IMG/VR virus record: IMGVR_UViG_3300017714_000209
Coordinates: 1-21,470 of that record
Source of the DNA: a virus
Reading direction: 5' to 3' (one strand)
DNA length: 21,470 nt
Under the pieces are notes generated by a model, which was given only the letters and a program-made list of their open reading frames with translations, was not told where the DNA came from and did not search any database. A program made the position numbers and the translations under genes. Numbering within the stretch: position 1 is the stretch's first letter; each line of letters begins with the position of its first letter. Below, in pieces: positions 14,926-21,470 of the stretch.

Positions 14926-17230
14926 CATCATCCTCTATTTCATTTGCTTTAAGAATAATCTTTTCACACCAGCTCATAGCTTCTAAGCCGCCCCAAGCCA
15001 ATATCATTGTATATCCGGCATCTTCATACCATTCTTTACCTTCAGGGATATCTGCATTCTTTTCGTGACGTTTTAAGAAGCTATACATACGTTTAACTGT
15101 ATCTAAAGAAATGTTTTCTCTATTTGCTAACTGCCTTGCTCTTTTCCAACCAACTGGCGTCCCGAAATCAAAGTCGTGTTCTTCTTTAGCATCTAATGCT
15201 TTTTGTGCATTATCAGCAATATATTGAGGAACTACATATGTTTCTTCAACCTTTAATAGAGTATCTACGTTAATCTCTGTTTTAACTTCTTCTTCATTAG
15301 GTATGTTATCATTAGAAACTGATTTTTTGCTTTCTAAATGCTCTTCCCAAAGGTGCATATCAACTTTTCTTGCACCAGATTTTGAATCAAATAAGAAGGA
15401 ATAAACTCTTGCCCTCGACCAAGATTGTGGTGTTGCACCAGGGCGATGGCCTGATGTTGCATATGCTGCTAAACCTTTATCATAAACTTCTTCAATAATC
15501 TTTTTAGAAACGCCTGATACTTTACTTGCTGCACGTATAAATTCATCTTTACCGGGCTTTTTAATCTCTTCTCTTACTTCATCAGCCTTTTTAGATGTAG
15601 TGCCTTTGTTTTGTTTGGCTTTTTCAATATCTTCGTCGCCAGGGAGTGGCCCATATACTGGCTTTCCAGTTTCTCTATAAACTTTTTTACGTCGTTCTAT
15701 TTCTTTTTCACGTTTTCTTTTTGTATCTTCATCTAAACCTTCAAAGTATTCTGAAGGATGTGATTGGCCATCATTATCAAAATCAACGCTTTTATCAACG
15801 TTTTCTGTAATATCAGCAATACCTGCTTTAACACCAGCAACTTTTAGTTGAGCGTAATATGCAGCAACAACATCACCATCTTCTAACTCTGTTAAATCGT
15901 GTGAAGCTCTTATTTCATTAAGAGTTAAATACTTCATCCGATGCTCTTCAACTTTCATTTTATCAAGCAAAGAAATGCTATCTAAGTAGTTGAATGTAAT
16001 CTCAAATCTATCATCAATTTGCGAAATAATATATTTGTTTATCCACCCTTCGATACTTCTAATAAGTGGTCGCAAACCTTTTTCTTTACCCATGAGTATT
16101 CTTGCATTTGGATCAGCTGTAACAAAAGAGTTTCCGCTACCTTCATTACCAAAAACAAAGCCAATCTCTGCAGGATCCATTTGAAATACTGAACATGATA
16201 GCTTTATTAAATATTTAAGCCAGTTATCATATTCCATTTCTTTGTTGGAGTTGCTAAGGTTGATAGATGATATAGCTTCGTCGCCTTCTGGGTCGAGTTG
16301 TATTAGTGGAGTTCTTTTAGCGTTTTGAACCCCATTTAACATTTGATAAAACTCACGCCTAAATGCTCTGAAAAGGTTTGGGTTCATTTTGCTTTTAACA
16401 GCAATGATACCGTTTGCGTTTATACCATTAGTAAAGTTTGATGCATTATATGTTTCAGCTTGATAGATGTTTTGTATAACACCTACTAGCTCTTCTAACT
16501 CAGGATATCCGTATTTAAGTGAGCTTAAATCTGTTCTTGGTCGTCTAATACCAAAACATAAATCTTTTTGGCTATATTCAGCAACAACTTTGTTAGATAT
16601 TACTTGAACATATGCTGCTCTATCTTTATCTCTTCTACCAGCTTTAATCTCAGCTTCAGAGAGTTTTGCTCTTCTTACAGTTTTTGCATCAACTGGCTGA
16701 AAAGCAACAACATCGCCTAATCTATTTCTTACTATTTCAAAGTTGCACTGGTCGTATGCTAAACTATCTCTAACTATTTGCTTTAAGAAATTTTCGAAGT
16801 TAAGTTCAAAATCTGTAGGCTCTGAGCCACAATTTTCAATAAATGCTCTAAGCATCTTCATTGTTTCTTTATCTTCATCACTCGGCTCAGCTTCTGTATC
16901 TTTAAGTTTTATTGAAAAACCTAAATCATCATCATCTGTAAATCGAGCGAACTCAGCAACCTGATTAATCCTTGTTTGTAAGATACTTGATACGATTGGG
17001 TGTTTTGTTAAGTTTTCTAACTGATGATAAGTGATAGCACCACGGCCACCTACATCATAGTAATAATCACTTTTACCTTTCGAATCACTTAACATACTAA
17101 TATTAGCTGAATCGTATGGGTTTAACTCATACGACCTTGCTTCTTTTTGAAGTTCATCAATAACGCTTTTATTTATTTCGTTATCTTCTCCTTCATTTGC
17201 TGCTTTAAATCTTTCAAACCAATTAGGCAT
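14918..17230 (-). CDS. Portal protein with long C-terminal extension
   Basis: A 770-residue protein. Residues about 65-460 have portal character: LTKHPIVSSILQTRINQVAE, then FENFLKQIVRDSLAYDQCNF, VAFQPVDAKTVRRA, FTNGINANGIIAVKS and FQMDPAEIGFVFGNEG with the stem and wing elements of HK97/SPO1-type portals. It forms the ring through which DNA is packaged and to which the neck attaches. Residues 461-770 are an extension, first a basic linker, then a module at about 571-614 (SGVSKKIIEEVYDKGLAAY, HRPGATPQSWSRARVYSFL) and a second at about 692-755 (GWKRARQLANRENISLDTVK, MILAWGGLEAMSWCE). I recall both modules as tails of phage head proteins, including prohead proteases. ATG at 17230 follows a CGGAG. 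No terminase gene is adjacent in this window. Confidence 0.85.
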   Translation of the reverse strand: MPNWFERFKAANEGEDNEINKSVIDELQKEARSYELNPYDSANISMLSDSKGKSDYYYDVGGRGAITYHQLENLTKHPIVSSILQTRINQVAEFARFTDDDDLGFSIKLKDTEAEPSDEDKETMKMLRAFIENCGSEPTDFELNFENFLKQIVRDSLAYDQCNFEIVRNRLGDVVAFQPVDAKTVRRAKLSEAEIKAGRRDKDRAAYVQVISNKVVAEYSQKDLCFGIRRPRTDLSSLKYGYPELEELVGVIQNIYQAETYNASNFTNGINANGIIAVKSKMNPNLFRAFRREFYQMLNGVQNAKRTPLIQLDPEGDEAISSINLSNSNKEMEYDNWLKYLIKLSCSVFQMDPAEIGFVFGNEGSGNSFVTADPNARILMGKEKGLRPLIRSIEGWINKYIISQIDDRFEITFNYLDSISLLDKMKVEEHRMKYLTLNEIRASHDLTELEDGDVVAAYYAQLKVAGVKAGIADITENVDKSVDFDNDGQSHPSEYFEGLDEDTKRKREKEIERRKKVYRETGKPVYGPLPGDEDIEKAKQNKGTTSKKADEVREEIKKPGKDEFIRAASKVSGVSKKIIEEVYDKGLAAYATSGHRPGATPQSWSRARVYSFLFDSKSGARKVDMHLWEEHLESKKSVSNDNIPNEEEVKTEINVDTLLKVEETYVVPQYIADNAQKALDAKEEHDFDFGTPVGWKRARQLANRENISLDTVKRMYSFLKRHEKNADIPEGKEWYEDAGYTMILAWGGLEAMSWCEKIILKANEIEDDDE

Positions 17231-17265
17231 GCTTAACTCCGTTTGTTTTAATAATAAGTATAACT

Positions 17266-17271
17266 ATTATA
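17266..17271 (-). promoter_or_regulatory. Candidate -10 element upstream of portal gene
   Basis: ACTTATAATAGTTA on the minus strand lies about 36 bases before the portal ATG in the 66-base gap. It contains TATAAT but no clear -35. It shares the TATAATA core with other gaps. Confidence 0.35.
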
Positions 17272-17274
17272 AGT

Positions 17275-17294
17275 AAAAAATCTAAAAGATTTAC
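17275..17294 (-). terminator. Weak AT-only hairpin after the membrane-protein gene
   Basis: On the minus strand AAATCT pairs with AGATTT around a TTT loop and continues into TTT. It lies just past the stop of the 100-residue gene and just before the portal -10 element. The stem has little GC, so termination would be weak at best. Confidence 0.3.
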
Positions 17295-17296
17295 TA

Positions 17297-17599
17297 TTAG
17301 TTATCTCTTTGCATTAAATGCGCAATATTAGTATCTATTCGAGTTAAAGTTTGCTTCATATTGCTCATCTCTTCTTTGATTTCGCTTGTTTCTAACTTTA
17401 AATCTCTAATATCACGCCTTTGTTCTCTAAGTTGTTCAACTTCAGTTTCAAGTTTCTGTATATTTTTTGCTGTTTCTTTACTATCTTTGTGCCAAGCAAA
17501 AAAGAAACCTAAACCTGAAATAATTGTGCCAATAGATACGGCTACATTCGTCTCCATAGTTTTGATGCCTTTTCTTCTGGGTATGTTATTATCTTCCAT
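17297..17599 (-). CDS. Small single-pass membrane protein with coiled coil
   Basis: A 100-residue protein. Basic residues (RRKGIK, 8-13) precede one hydrophobic segment at about 17-36 (NVAVSIGTIISGLGFFFAW), and residues 42-95 form a heptad-rich coiled coil (AKNIQKLETEVEQLREQRRD, then TSEIKEEMSNMKQTLTRID). The positive-inside rule puts the N-terminus in the cytoplasm and the coil outside. That topology suits an inner-membrane spanin (Rz-like) or an XhlA-like lysis accessory, but no lipobox-bearing partner is seen nearby. A structural coiled-coil role is also possible. GGAGGAGGAG seven bases upstream is a strong ribosome site and supports the first ATG over the second at residue 15. The 161-base leader upstream contains small hairpins. 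Confidence 0.7.
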   Translation of the reverse strand: MEDNNIPRRKGIKTMETNVAVSIGTIISGLGFFFAWHKDSKETAKNIQKLETEVEQLREQRRDIRDLKLETSEIKEEMSNMKQTLTRIDTNIAHLMQRDN

Positions 17600-17623
17600 A
17601 AACAGGCTCCTCCTCCTGTATTC

Positions 17624-17635
17624 CCGCGATTGCGG
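17624..17635 (-). repeat. GC-rich mini-hairpin in leader of membrane-protein gene
   Basis: CCGC and GCGG flank a four-base loop (CCGCAATCGCGG on the minus strand) just upstream of the GGAGGAGGAG ribosome site. A second short stem ACCCT/AGGGT lies directly upstream at 17639-17658. This is the most GC-rich noncoding patch nearby and may structure the leader; no function can be assigned. Confidence 0.35.
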
Positions 17636-17743
17636 CCACCCTATAGCAGATAAGGGTATCTCATTTAACTTCTGCTAAACTTTCTTAGTAAATATGATTA
17701 AACATATAAACCTTGAAAGAATAAAAAACCTGCGTCATCCTCG

Positions 17744-17759
17744 AGTTAATCTCTTAACT
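17744..17759 (-). repeat. Hairpin with GAGA loop at the fibre gene 3' end
   Basis: AGTTAA-GAGA-TTAACT on the minus strand is a perfect six-pair stem with a GNRA-type tetraloop, starting two bases after the stop of the 839-residue gene. A run of six T appears only 16 bases later, so it is not a standard terminator; it may stabilise the 3' end. Confidence 0.45.
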
Positions 17760-17760
17760 A

Positions 17761-20280
17761 TTAGAATGAACCTAAATCAACTGCCTTCCAAGTATTGGTT
17801 GAAACACATACATAGATTTTGTTTGCATCAAAACGAATATCGCCAGCTGTTCCTGTAGCAGAAGCACTTGCAGGAGCTGAACCTTCAAGCCTTACCTGTG
17901 CAGTAAGAAGCCCAGCACAATCAACAGAAGCTGCTTCAAGTGCGCCAACATCCATTGCACCCTTAGTATAGTTTCCACTTACAGCAACAACATCAGAAGA
18001 TGGCTCTGTATCGTGAGTAAATACCTTGAATTTATCATCAGTTTCATCAAAGAAGAAACCGCAGAAGCTATTAGAAGATCTTTGTGAGTAGAAACCGTGA
18101 TCCTTGGCTGCAGTATTATTAACACCAAGTTCTAATAAAGTATCACCAAGAGTAACTGTAGCAGCTGCAGCAGTAAGGTTACCACCAACAACAACATTAC
18201 CAGTTGAAGTAATATTACCACCAACAGCTAAATCGTCAGCAATAGTCACGTCATTAGGCAAACCGATTGTGATAGTATCGTCAGAGATAGAAGTTTCAAT
18301 CTCATCAGAAGTTCCGTTGATAGTAAGTGTTCCACCCAATGCAATATCATTAGAAGTTCCACTACCAGCAGCAAGAGTAAGGTGGTCGTTAGCAATCATT
18401 GCGTTAGTAATAGCATCATTAGCAATTGCAGACGTCATTGCAACGTTGCCAGTAGCATCAAATGATACATTAGCAGCAGTAACTGGGCCACCAGTAATAC
18501 CAATGTTTCTTGCAGTTTCAAGAGCTGTTGCAGTTCCTGCATTACCAGAAGTATCACTGGATATTGAAGCAGGAAGAGTATAAGTAATCTCATTAGCAGA
18601 TGCACTGTAATTTACACTAAGGCCAGAAGCAGCAAACTTAAGAGTTGAACCTAATGCTCTATCATGATCTACACTATCAACTTGAATAATAAGCTTATCA
18701 TTTGCAAGCATATCATTTGTGATTTGGTCGTCAGCAATAGATGAAGTAAAGGCAACGTTTCCGGAACCATCAAAACTTACATTAGCAGCACGAACCGGCC
18801 CGCCTGTGATACCAAAGTTTCTTGCGCTTGCAAGAGTTGTTGCTGTTGAAGCATTACCTGTTAGAGCACCAACAAGGCTTGTAGCAGAAACTGAATCTAA
18901 TCCACTTACGTCATTAGGAAGGCTAAGAGTAATTGCATCGCCAGATACTGCTGTAACGATTTCGTTTGATGTTCCGTTAATGGTAAAGGTATCACCAAGT
19001 TGTAGAGCAGTTGAACCACTGCCACCAGCAAAAGTGATTGCGTCGTTAGCAAGCATGTCGTTTGTGATAGCTTCATCAGCGATAGTTGATTGAAGAGCAA
19101 CAGCGCCAGAACCATCAAAACTAATATTAGCAGCTCTAACAGGGCCGCCAGTAATACCGATATTTACTGCAGAGTTAAGTGCGTTTGCAGATGAAGCATT
19201 ACCATTAAGTGCTGCTGAAATTGTAGAAGGTAGGCTAAAGGTATAACGATTAGTTGCAGAACCATAAGAAACGTCGATTTCATTAGAAGTTCCTGCAATA
19301 TCGATAAATCCACCCAAAGCAATAGTTTCTTGTGAAGATCCAGCAAGTTTAAGCTCAATACCAGGGTTAGCTAACATATCGTTAGTAATCTGGTCGTCTG
19401 CGATAGTAGTAGTAAGAGAAAGATTACCTGTTCCATCAAATGAAACTGCAGAAGCTTGAACTGGGCCTGAACCGATTGCGAAAGTTCTTGCGCTTTCCAA
19501 TGCAGTAGCTGTAGAAGCATTACCAGTTAATGCACCAACGAGTGAAGTAGCGCTAACAGAAGAAAGGCCACTTACAGCTGAAGGTAATCCGAATGTGTAT
19601 GTTCCACTTGAGCGAGAAACCTCAAGCTCATTTGAAGTTCCTTGGAAAACCAATGCGCTTCCAATCTCAATAGTAGCTGGAGTTGTTCCATCACCAAAAG
19701 AGTATCCTGGGTTAGCAAGCATATCATTAGTAATCTGGTCGTCTGCGATAGAAGAGGTAAATGCAACATTTCCTGAACCATCAAATGATACGTTAGCAGC
19801 TCTTACTGGGCCAGCTGTAATACCAAGATTACGCGCAGTTGCTAAAGCAGTTGCTGTAGTTGCATTACCACTTAGAGCACCTTCAATATCAGCAACAAGA
19901 GTAGCAGCTGATCCACCAGTAACTGTGGTTGAAGGCTCAGAAGTAATCTCTTCTAATAGTTTAAATTTACCGCTATCATTAGCATCACGAACTAAAGCAG
20001 CATATTTATCAGCTCCGTCGTTATATAATCCGTAAAAACCAATGTCGAGTGCATCGCTGCTATTTCCGCGAGCAAGCTTGATTAGTGGATCTTCAACATC
20101 TAAGTTAGATACTTGAAGAGAAGTGTTTGTTCCTGTAACAGTAAGATTACCTTGAACTTCAACGTTTCCTGAAGCTGTAATAGTAGCGACTTGAACGTCA
20201 GCCGCATGAACTGTTCCCCATTTAACACTTGAGGTTCCGAGGTCGTGGCCCTCGTTTGAATCTGGTCGTAAAGCTGCCAT
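17761..20280 (-). CDS. Five-repeat fibre/virion structural protein
   Basis: An 839-residue Ala/Ser/Thr/Gly-rich protein with no charged helices, typical of elongated beta-structured fibres. Residues 1-30 (DLGTSSVKWGTVHAADVQ) form an attachment-like start common in marine phage fibres. A module at about 41-120 (GNLTVTG, DPLIKLARGN, GFYGLYN, KFKLLEE) is followed by five repeats of 104-115 residues (138-252, 253-359, 360-474, 475-578, 579-683), each opening GNA-(T/S)-A-AL and containing VSFDG-GN and ITNDMLAN or variants. A diverged copy of the first module returns at about 700-770 (GGNLTAAA, TLLELGVNN, HGFYSQRS, KFKVFTHD). A cap, DIRFDANKIYVCVSTNTWKA, ends the protein. The ribosome site is AAAGGAT. 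It probably mediates host contact or tail decoration; the exact position on the virion is unknown. Confidence 0.8.
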   Translation of the reverse strand: MAALRPDSNEGHDLGTSSVKWGTVHAADVQVATITASGNVEVQGNLTVTGTNTSLQVSNLDVEDPLIKLARGNSSDALDIGFYGLYNDGADKYAALVRDANDSGKFKLLEEITSEPSTTVTGGSAATLVADIEGALSGNATTATALATARNLGITAGPVRAANVSFDGSGNVAFTSSIADDQITNDMLANPGYSFGDGTTPATIEIGSALVFQGTSNELEVSRSSGTYTFGLPSAVSGLSSVSATSLVGALTGNASTATALESARTFAIGSGPVQASAVSFDGTGNLSLTTTIADDQITNDMLANPGIELKLAGSSQETIALGGFIDIAGTSNEIDVSYGSATNRYTFSLPSTISAALNGNASSANALNSAVNIGITGGPVRAANISFDGSGAVALQSTIADEAITNDMLANDAITFAGGSGSTALQLGDTFTINGTSNEIVTAVSGDAITLSLPNDVSGLDSVSATSLVGALTGNASTATTLASARNFGITGGPVRAANVSFDGSGNVAFTSSIADDQITNDMLANDKLIIQVDSVDHDRALGSTLKFAASGLSVNYSASANEITYTLPASISSDTSGNAGTATALETARNIGITGGPVTAANVSFDATGNVAMTSAIANDAITNAMIANDHLTLAAGSGTSNDIALGGTLTINGTSDEIETSISDDTITIGLPNDVTIADDLAVGGNITSTGNVVVGGNLTAAAATVTLGDTLLELGVNNTAAKDHGFYSQRSSNSFCGFFFDETDDKFKVFTHDTEPSSDVVAVSGNYTKGAMDVGALEAASVDCAGLLTAQVRLEGSAPASASATGTAGDIRFDANKIYVCVSTNTWKAVDLGSF
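18232..19869 (-). repeat. Five tandem coding repeats, 312-345 bp each
   Basis: The repeats lie at 19525-19869, 19204-19524, 18859-19203, 18547-18858 and 18232-18546. The first and third are both 115 residues and share the ending SVSATSLVGALT, while the first and fourth share an almost identical opening 50 residues. At DNA level the copies differ at many third positions, so the repeat is conserved as protein rather than as DNA. Confidence 0.9.
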
Positions 20281-20432
20281 GATGTAAATCCTTTCAGATT
20301 TTTAGTTTAATATTTATGTTTTATGATGCCGAGTATTTTATGACGCTGTAATACTATATATATCAAACAATAGTTAATTTATTAAAAATCCCTATTTTAT
20401 TTTTTTTATTATTGCAGATTGCTGGTTATATT

Positions 20433-20438
20433 TATAAT
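20433..20438 (+). promoter_or_regulatory. Candidate promoter for the plus-strand gene
   Basis: TATAAT at 20433-20438, with a TTGCAG 15 bases upstream (short of the ideal 17), lies 26 bases before the ATG of the only plus-strand gene. In the same 184-base divergent gap the minus strand carries GATATATATAGTATTA ahead of the fibre gene, which may be its promoter but has no exact TATAAT. Confidence 0.45.
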
Positions 20439-20464
20439 AGAAAAAAACCTGAAAGGATAAAATA

Positions 20465-20884
20465 ATGAGTGATAAAAAATACGAGAATGGTTTCCAAAAT
20501 CCCCAAATACAAAAAGAGTTAGGAAAACGTGGTGCTGCTTCATCTCTTAAGAAACAAAGAGAAGAAGAAAGCGGTTTTTTTGATGCCGAAAATAAAGTTA
20601 AGGGTGGTAAAGCTGCACAACCTATACTTAAAGAAAGTAATAAAGGTTTATATAACGAAGAAGTTAGAAAAGCAGGCACTAAAGCTGCTGTTAAATCTAA
20701 AAACTTTATGAATAACCAACAGAAAAGTTGCCCTAACTGTGGATATACTAACAACCCAGGCGTAGTCGGTCGTCATATGAAAAAGTGCGTAGAAACTAAA
20801 GAGTTATCTGAAGATGAAAAGAAAACTGAAGAGCTTCTAAAGCAACAAGCAACAGAAGCTCTTCGAAGCTTATTAGATATTTAA
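20465..20884 (+). CDS. Homing-endonuclease-like zinc-finger protein lacking a nuclease motif
   Basis: A 139-residue basic protein, the only gene on the plus strand. Residues about 8-80 hold three degenerate repeats (NGFQNPQIQKELGKRGAAS, SGFFDAENKVKGGKAA, KGLYNEEVRKAGTKAA) with the pattern G-(F/L)-(Q/F/Y)-x-(N/D/E)----K-G--A. I recall such Gly/Lys repeats from the DNA-binding parts of phage HNH homing endonucleases. Residues 89-108 form a C-x2-C-x11-H-x3-C finger (CPNCG, then GRHMKKC), also typical of those proteins. I see no HNH, GIY-YIG or LAGLIDADG catalytic motif. GAAAGGATAAAATAATG gives a clear start. The gene ends inside the opposing fibre gene by 12 bases. It may be a nuclease remnant or a DNA-binding protein. 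Confidence 0.7.
   Translation: MSDKKYENGFQNPQIQKELGKRGAASSLKKQREEESGFFDAENKVKGGKAAQPILKESNKGLYNEEVRKAGTKAAVKSKNFMNNQQKSCPNCGYTNNPGVVGRHMKKCVETKELSEDEKKTEELLKQQATEALRSLLDI
20820..20864 (-). terminator. Perfect 10-bp inverted repeat, likely terminator of the fibre gene
   Basis: GAAGAGCTTC at 20828-20837 and GAAGCTCTTC at 20855-20864 are perfect inverted copies separated by 17 bases. On the minus strand, nine bases past the fibre-protein stop, the stem is followed by AGTTTTCTTTTC, a mostly-T tail. It therefore looks like an intrinsic terminator for the minus-strand gene, although it lies within codons of the plus-strand gene. On the plus strand the tail after the stem is not T-rich. Confidence 0.65.
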
Positions 20885-21470
20885 TCCAGATACTGAGCCT
20901 GTAAATGCTGCATCACCATCAGTTTGAACGTCAAAGTGAATATCAGAACATCTTTCAGCACTTGTGCCATAGAAGATGAAGTCGAAACCAAATCCTCCTG
21001 CTCCAAATCCATCAAGATATGATTGGCCTAAGTTATAAGCGAATGGGCCTGCGTGGCCTCTGATAATAGGTGAGCTATCCATAACTGCTGAAGTTGTTGA
21101 TGTATCATTTCTCAACATACCACCACAACGTTGCTCCAATGAAGTAGCTCTTGTTTGTAGTGCTGTGATATCTGTATCATTACTTACGATAGCAGCTTCT
21201 GCAGTATCTAAATCATCTTGTGTGGTTTTAAGTTGTGTATCTAATGCTTCACGAGCAGCCTTCATTGTAGAAGCACTATCCATATAGTTAGAGCCACTGT
21301 GTGCAACATATGAGCCAGAAGAACTTAAACCTGCAGCTGTTTCAATAGCATCAACTTCAGTTTGTAGAGCAGAAATACTTCCGCCACTAACTCCAGCAAT
21401 ATCATCTTCATTAGTTTTAACTTGTGCATCCAACGCTTCAATAGCAGCTTTTAAACTATCACTATTCGAA
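20873..21470 (-). CDS. Fibre/spacer structural protein (N-terminus outside window)
   Basis: The frame is open to the right edge; 198 complete codons are visible before TAA at 20875-20873. A TTG at 21433 is unlikely to be the start because the repeat pattern continues upstream of it. The visible part begins with spacer units: SLKAAIEALDAQVKTNEDDI and TMKAAREALDTQLKTTQDDL, each followed by a stretch such as LQTEVDAIETAAGL; these are helical, coiled-coil-like repeats I know from marine phage structural proteins. Residues from about GGMLRNDTST onward form a compact Gly/Phe-rich C-terminal domain (GFGAGGFGFDFIFYG, then SDIHFDVQTDGDAAF) that may be the distal or trimerising end. A hairpin terminator candidate follows. 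A virion fibre or decoration protein is likely; the receptor-binding role is unproven. Confidence 0.7.
   Translation of the reverse strand, partial: SNSDSLKAAIEALDAQVKTNEDDIAGVSGGSISALQTEVDAIETAAGLSSSGSYVAHSGSNYMDSASTMKAAREALDTQLKTTQDDLDTAEAAIVSNDTDITALQTRATSLEQRCGGMLRNDTSTTSAVMDSSPIIRGHAGPFAYNLGQSYLDGFGAGGFGFDFIFYGTSAERCSDIHFDVQTDGDAAFTGSVSGLNI

Noticed and set aside
18104-20035. Long plus-strand open frames (about 124-159 codons) across the fibre gene
   Set aside because: They are antisense to the five-repeat protein and stay open because of its repetitive Ala/Ser/Thr codons; they have biased composition and no ribosome sites.
21431-21433. TTG as start of the right-edge fibre gene
   Set aside because: The same frame continues open to the window edge with the SLKAAIEALDAQ repeat unit crossing this codon, so the true start lies outside.

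Overview
The window is a late structural (virion) gene cluster of an AT-rich tailed phage with a contractile tail (myovirus morphology). Nearly every gene lies on the minus strand, so the transcriptional order runs from high to low coordinates. The identities of the tail sheath, tail tube, major capsid protein, portal and prohead protease rest on recognisable sequence character and on canonical gene order. The fibre modules (repeats beginning GNA-TAT-L--AR, Leu-Lys-Ala-Ala spacer units, a terminal KIYVCVS-NTWKAV cap) are of the kind seen in marine phages such as cyanophages and pelagiphages. The capsid and portal proteins remind me of the SPO1/Twort type. These comparisons are from memory; the host cannot be read from the window.

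Layout from right to left: a fibre/spacer protein running off the right edge (20873-21470); a lone plus-strand gene with homing-endonuclease-like repeats and a zinc finger but no nuclease motif (20465-20884), convergent with and overlapping the fibre gene; an 839-residue five-repeat fibre protein (17761-20280); a small membrane/coiled-coil protein (17297-17599); the portal with a 310-residue tail (14918-17230); a 34-residue ORF (14821-14925); an unknown 131-residue protein (14396-14791); the prohead protease with a long acidic tail (13333-14391); a probable scaffold (12431-13087); the major capsid protein (10916-12418) followed by a strong intrinsic terminator; three head-tail connector genes (9673-10677, 8822-9670, 8202-8822); tail sheath (6134-8119); tail tube (5527-6117) followed by another terminator; two overlapping tail assembly chaperone ORFs in different frames (4772-5278 and 4522-4869); a probable tape measure with a C-terminal S74-like self-cleaving chaperone domain (2290-4503); and a baseplate-hub-like protein running off the left edge (1-2290).

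Together these genes encode the prohead (portal, protease, scaffold, capsid), the neck (adaptor, stopper, tail terminator) and the tail (sheath, tube, chaperones, tape measure, hub, fibres). Many junctions are tight or overlap by one base, which suggests translational coupling. Six genes share the ribosome-binding motif AGGAGATA or TGGAGATA, and most gaps carry a TATAAT-like element. No gene-free stretch exceeds 300 bases; the largest gaps (about 248, 245 and 238 bases) hold the promoters and terminators listed. I see no terminase, lysin, tRNA, rRNA, CRISPR array, insertion sequence or attachment site.

No new multi-gene system such as a defence island is evident. The most interesting points are the S74-like domain on the tape measure, the +1 or -2 frame relation of the chaperone ORFs, the nuclease-less homing-endonuclease-like gene whose 3' end carries a hairpin usable by the opposing fibre gene, and the recombination-resistant design of the five-repeat fibre.
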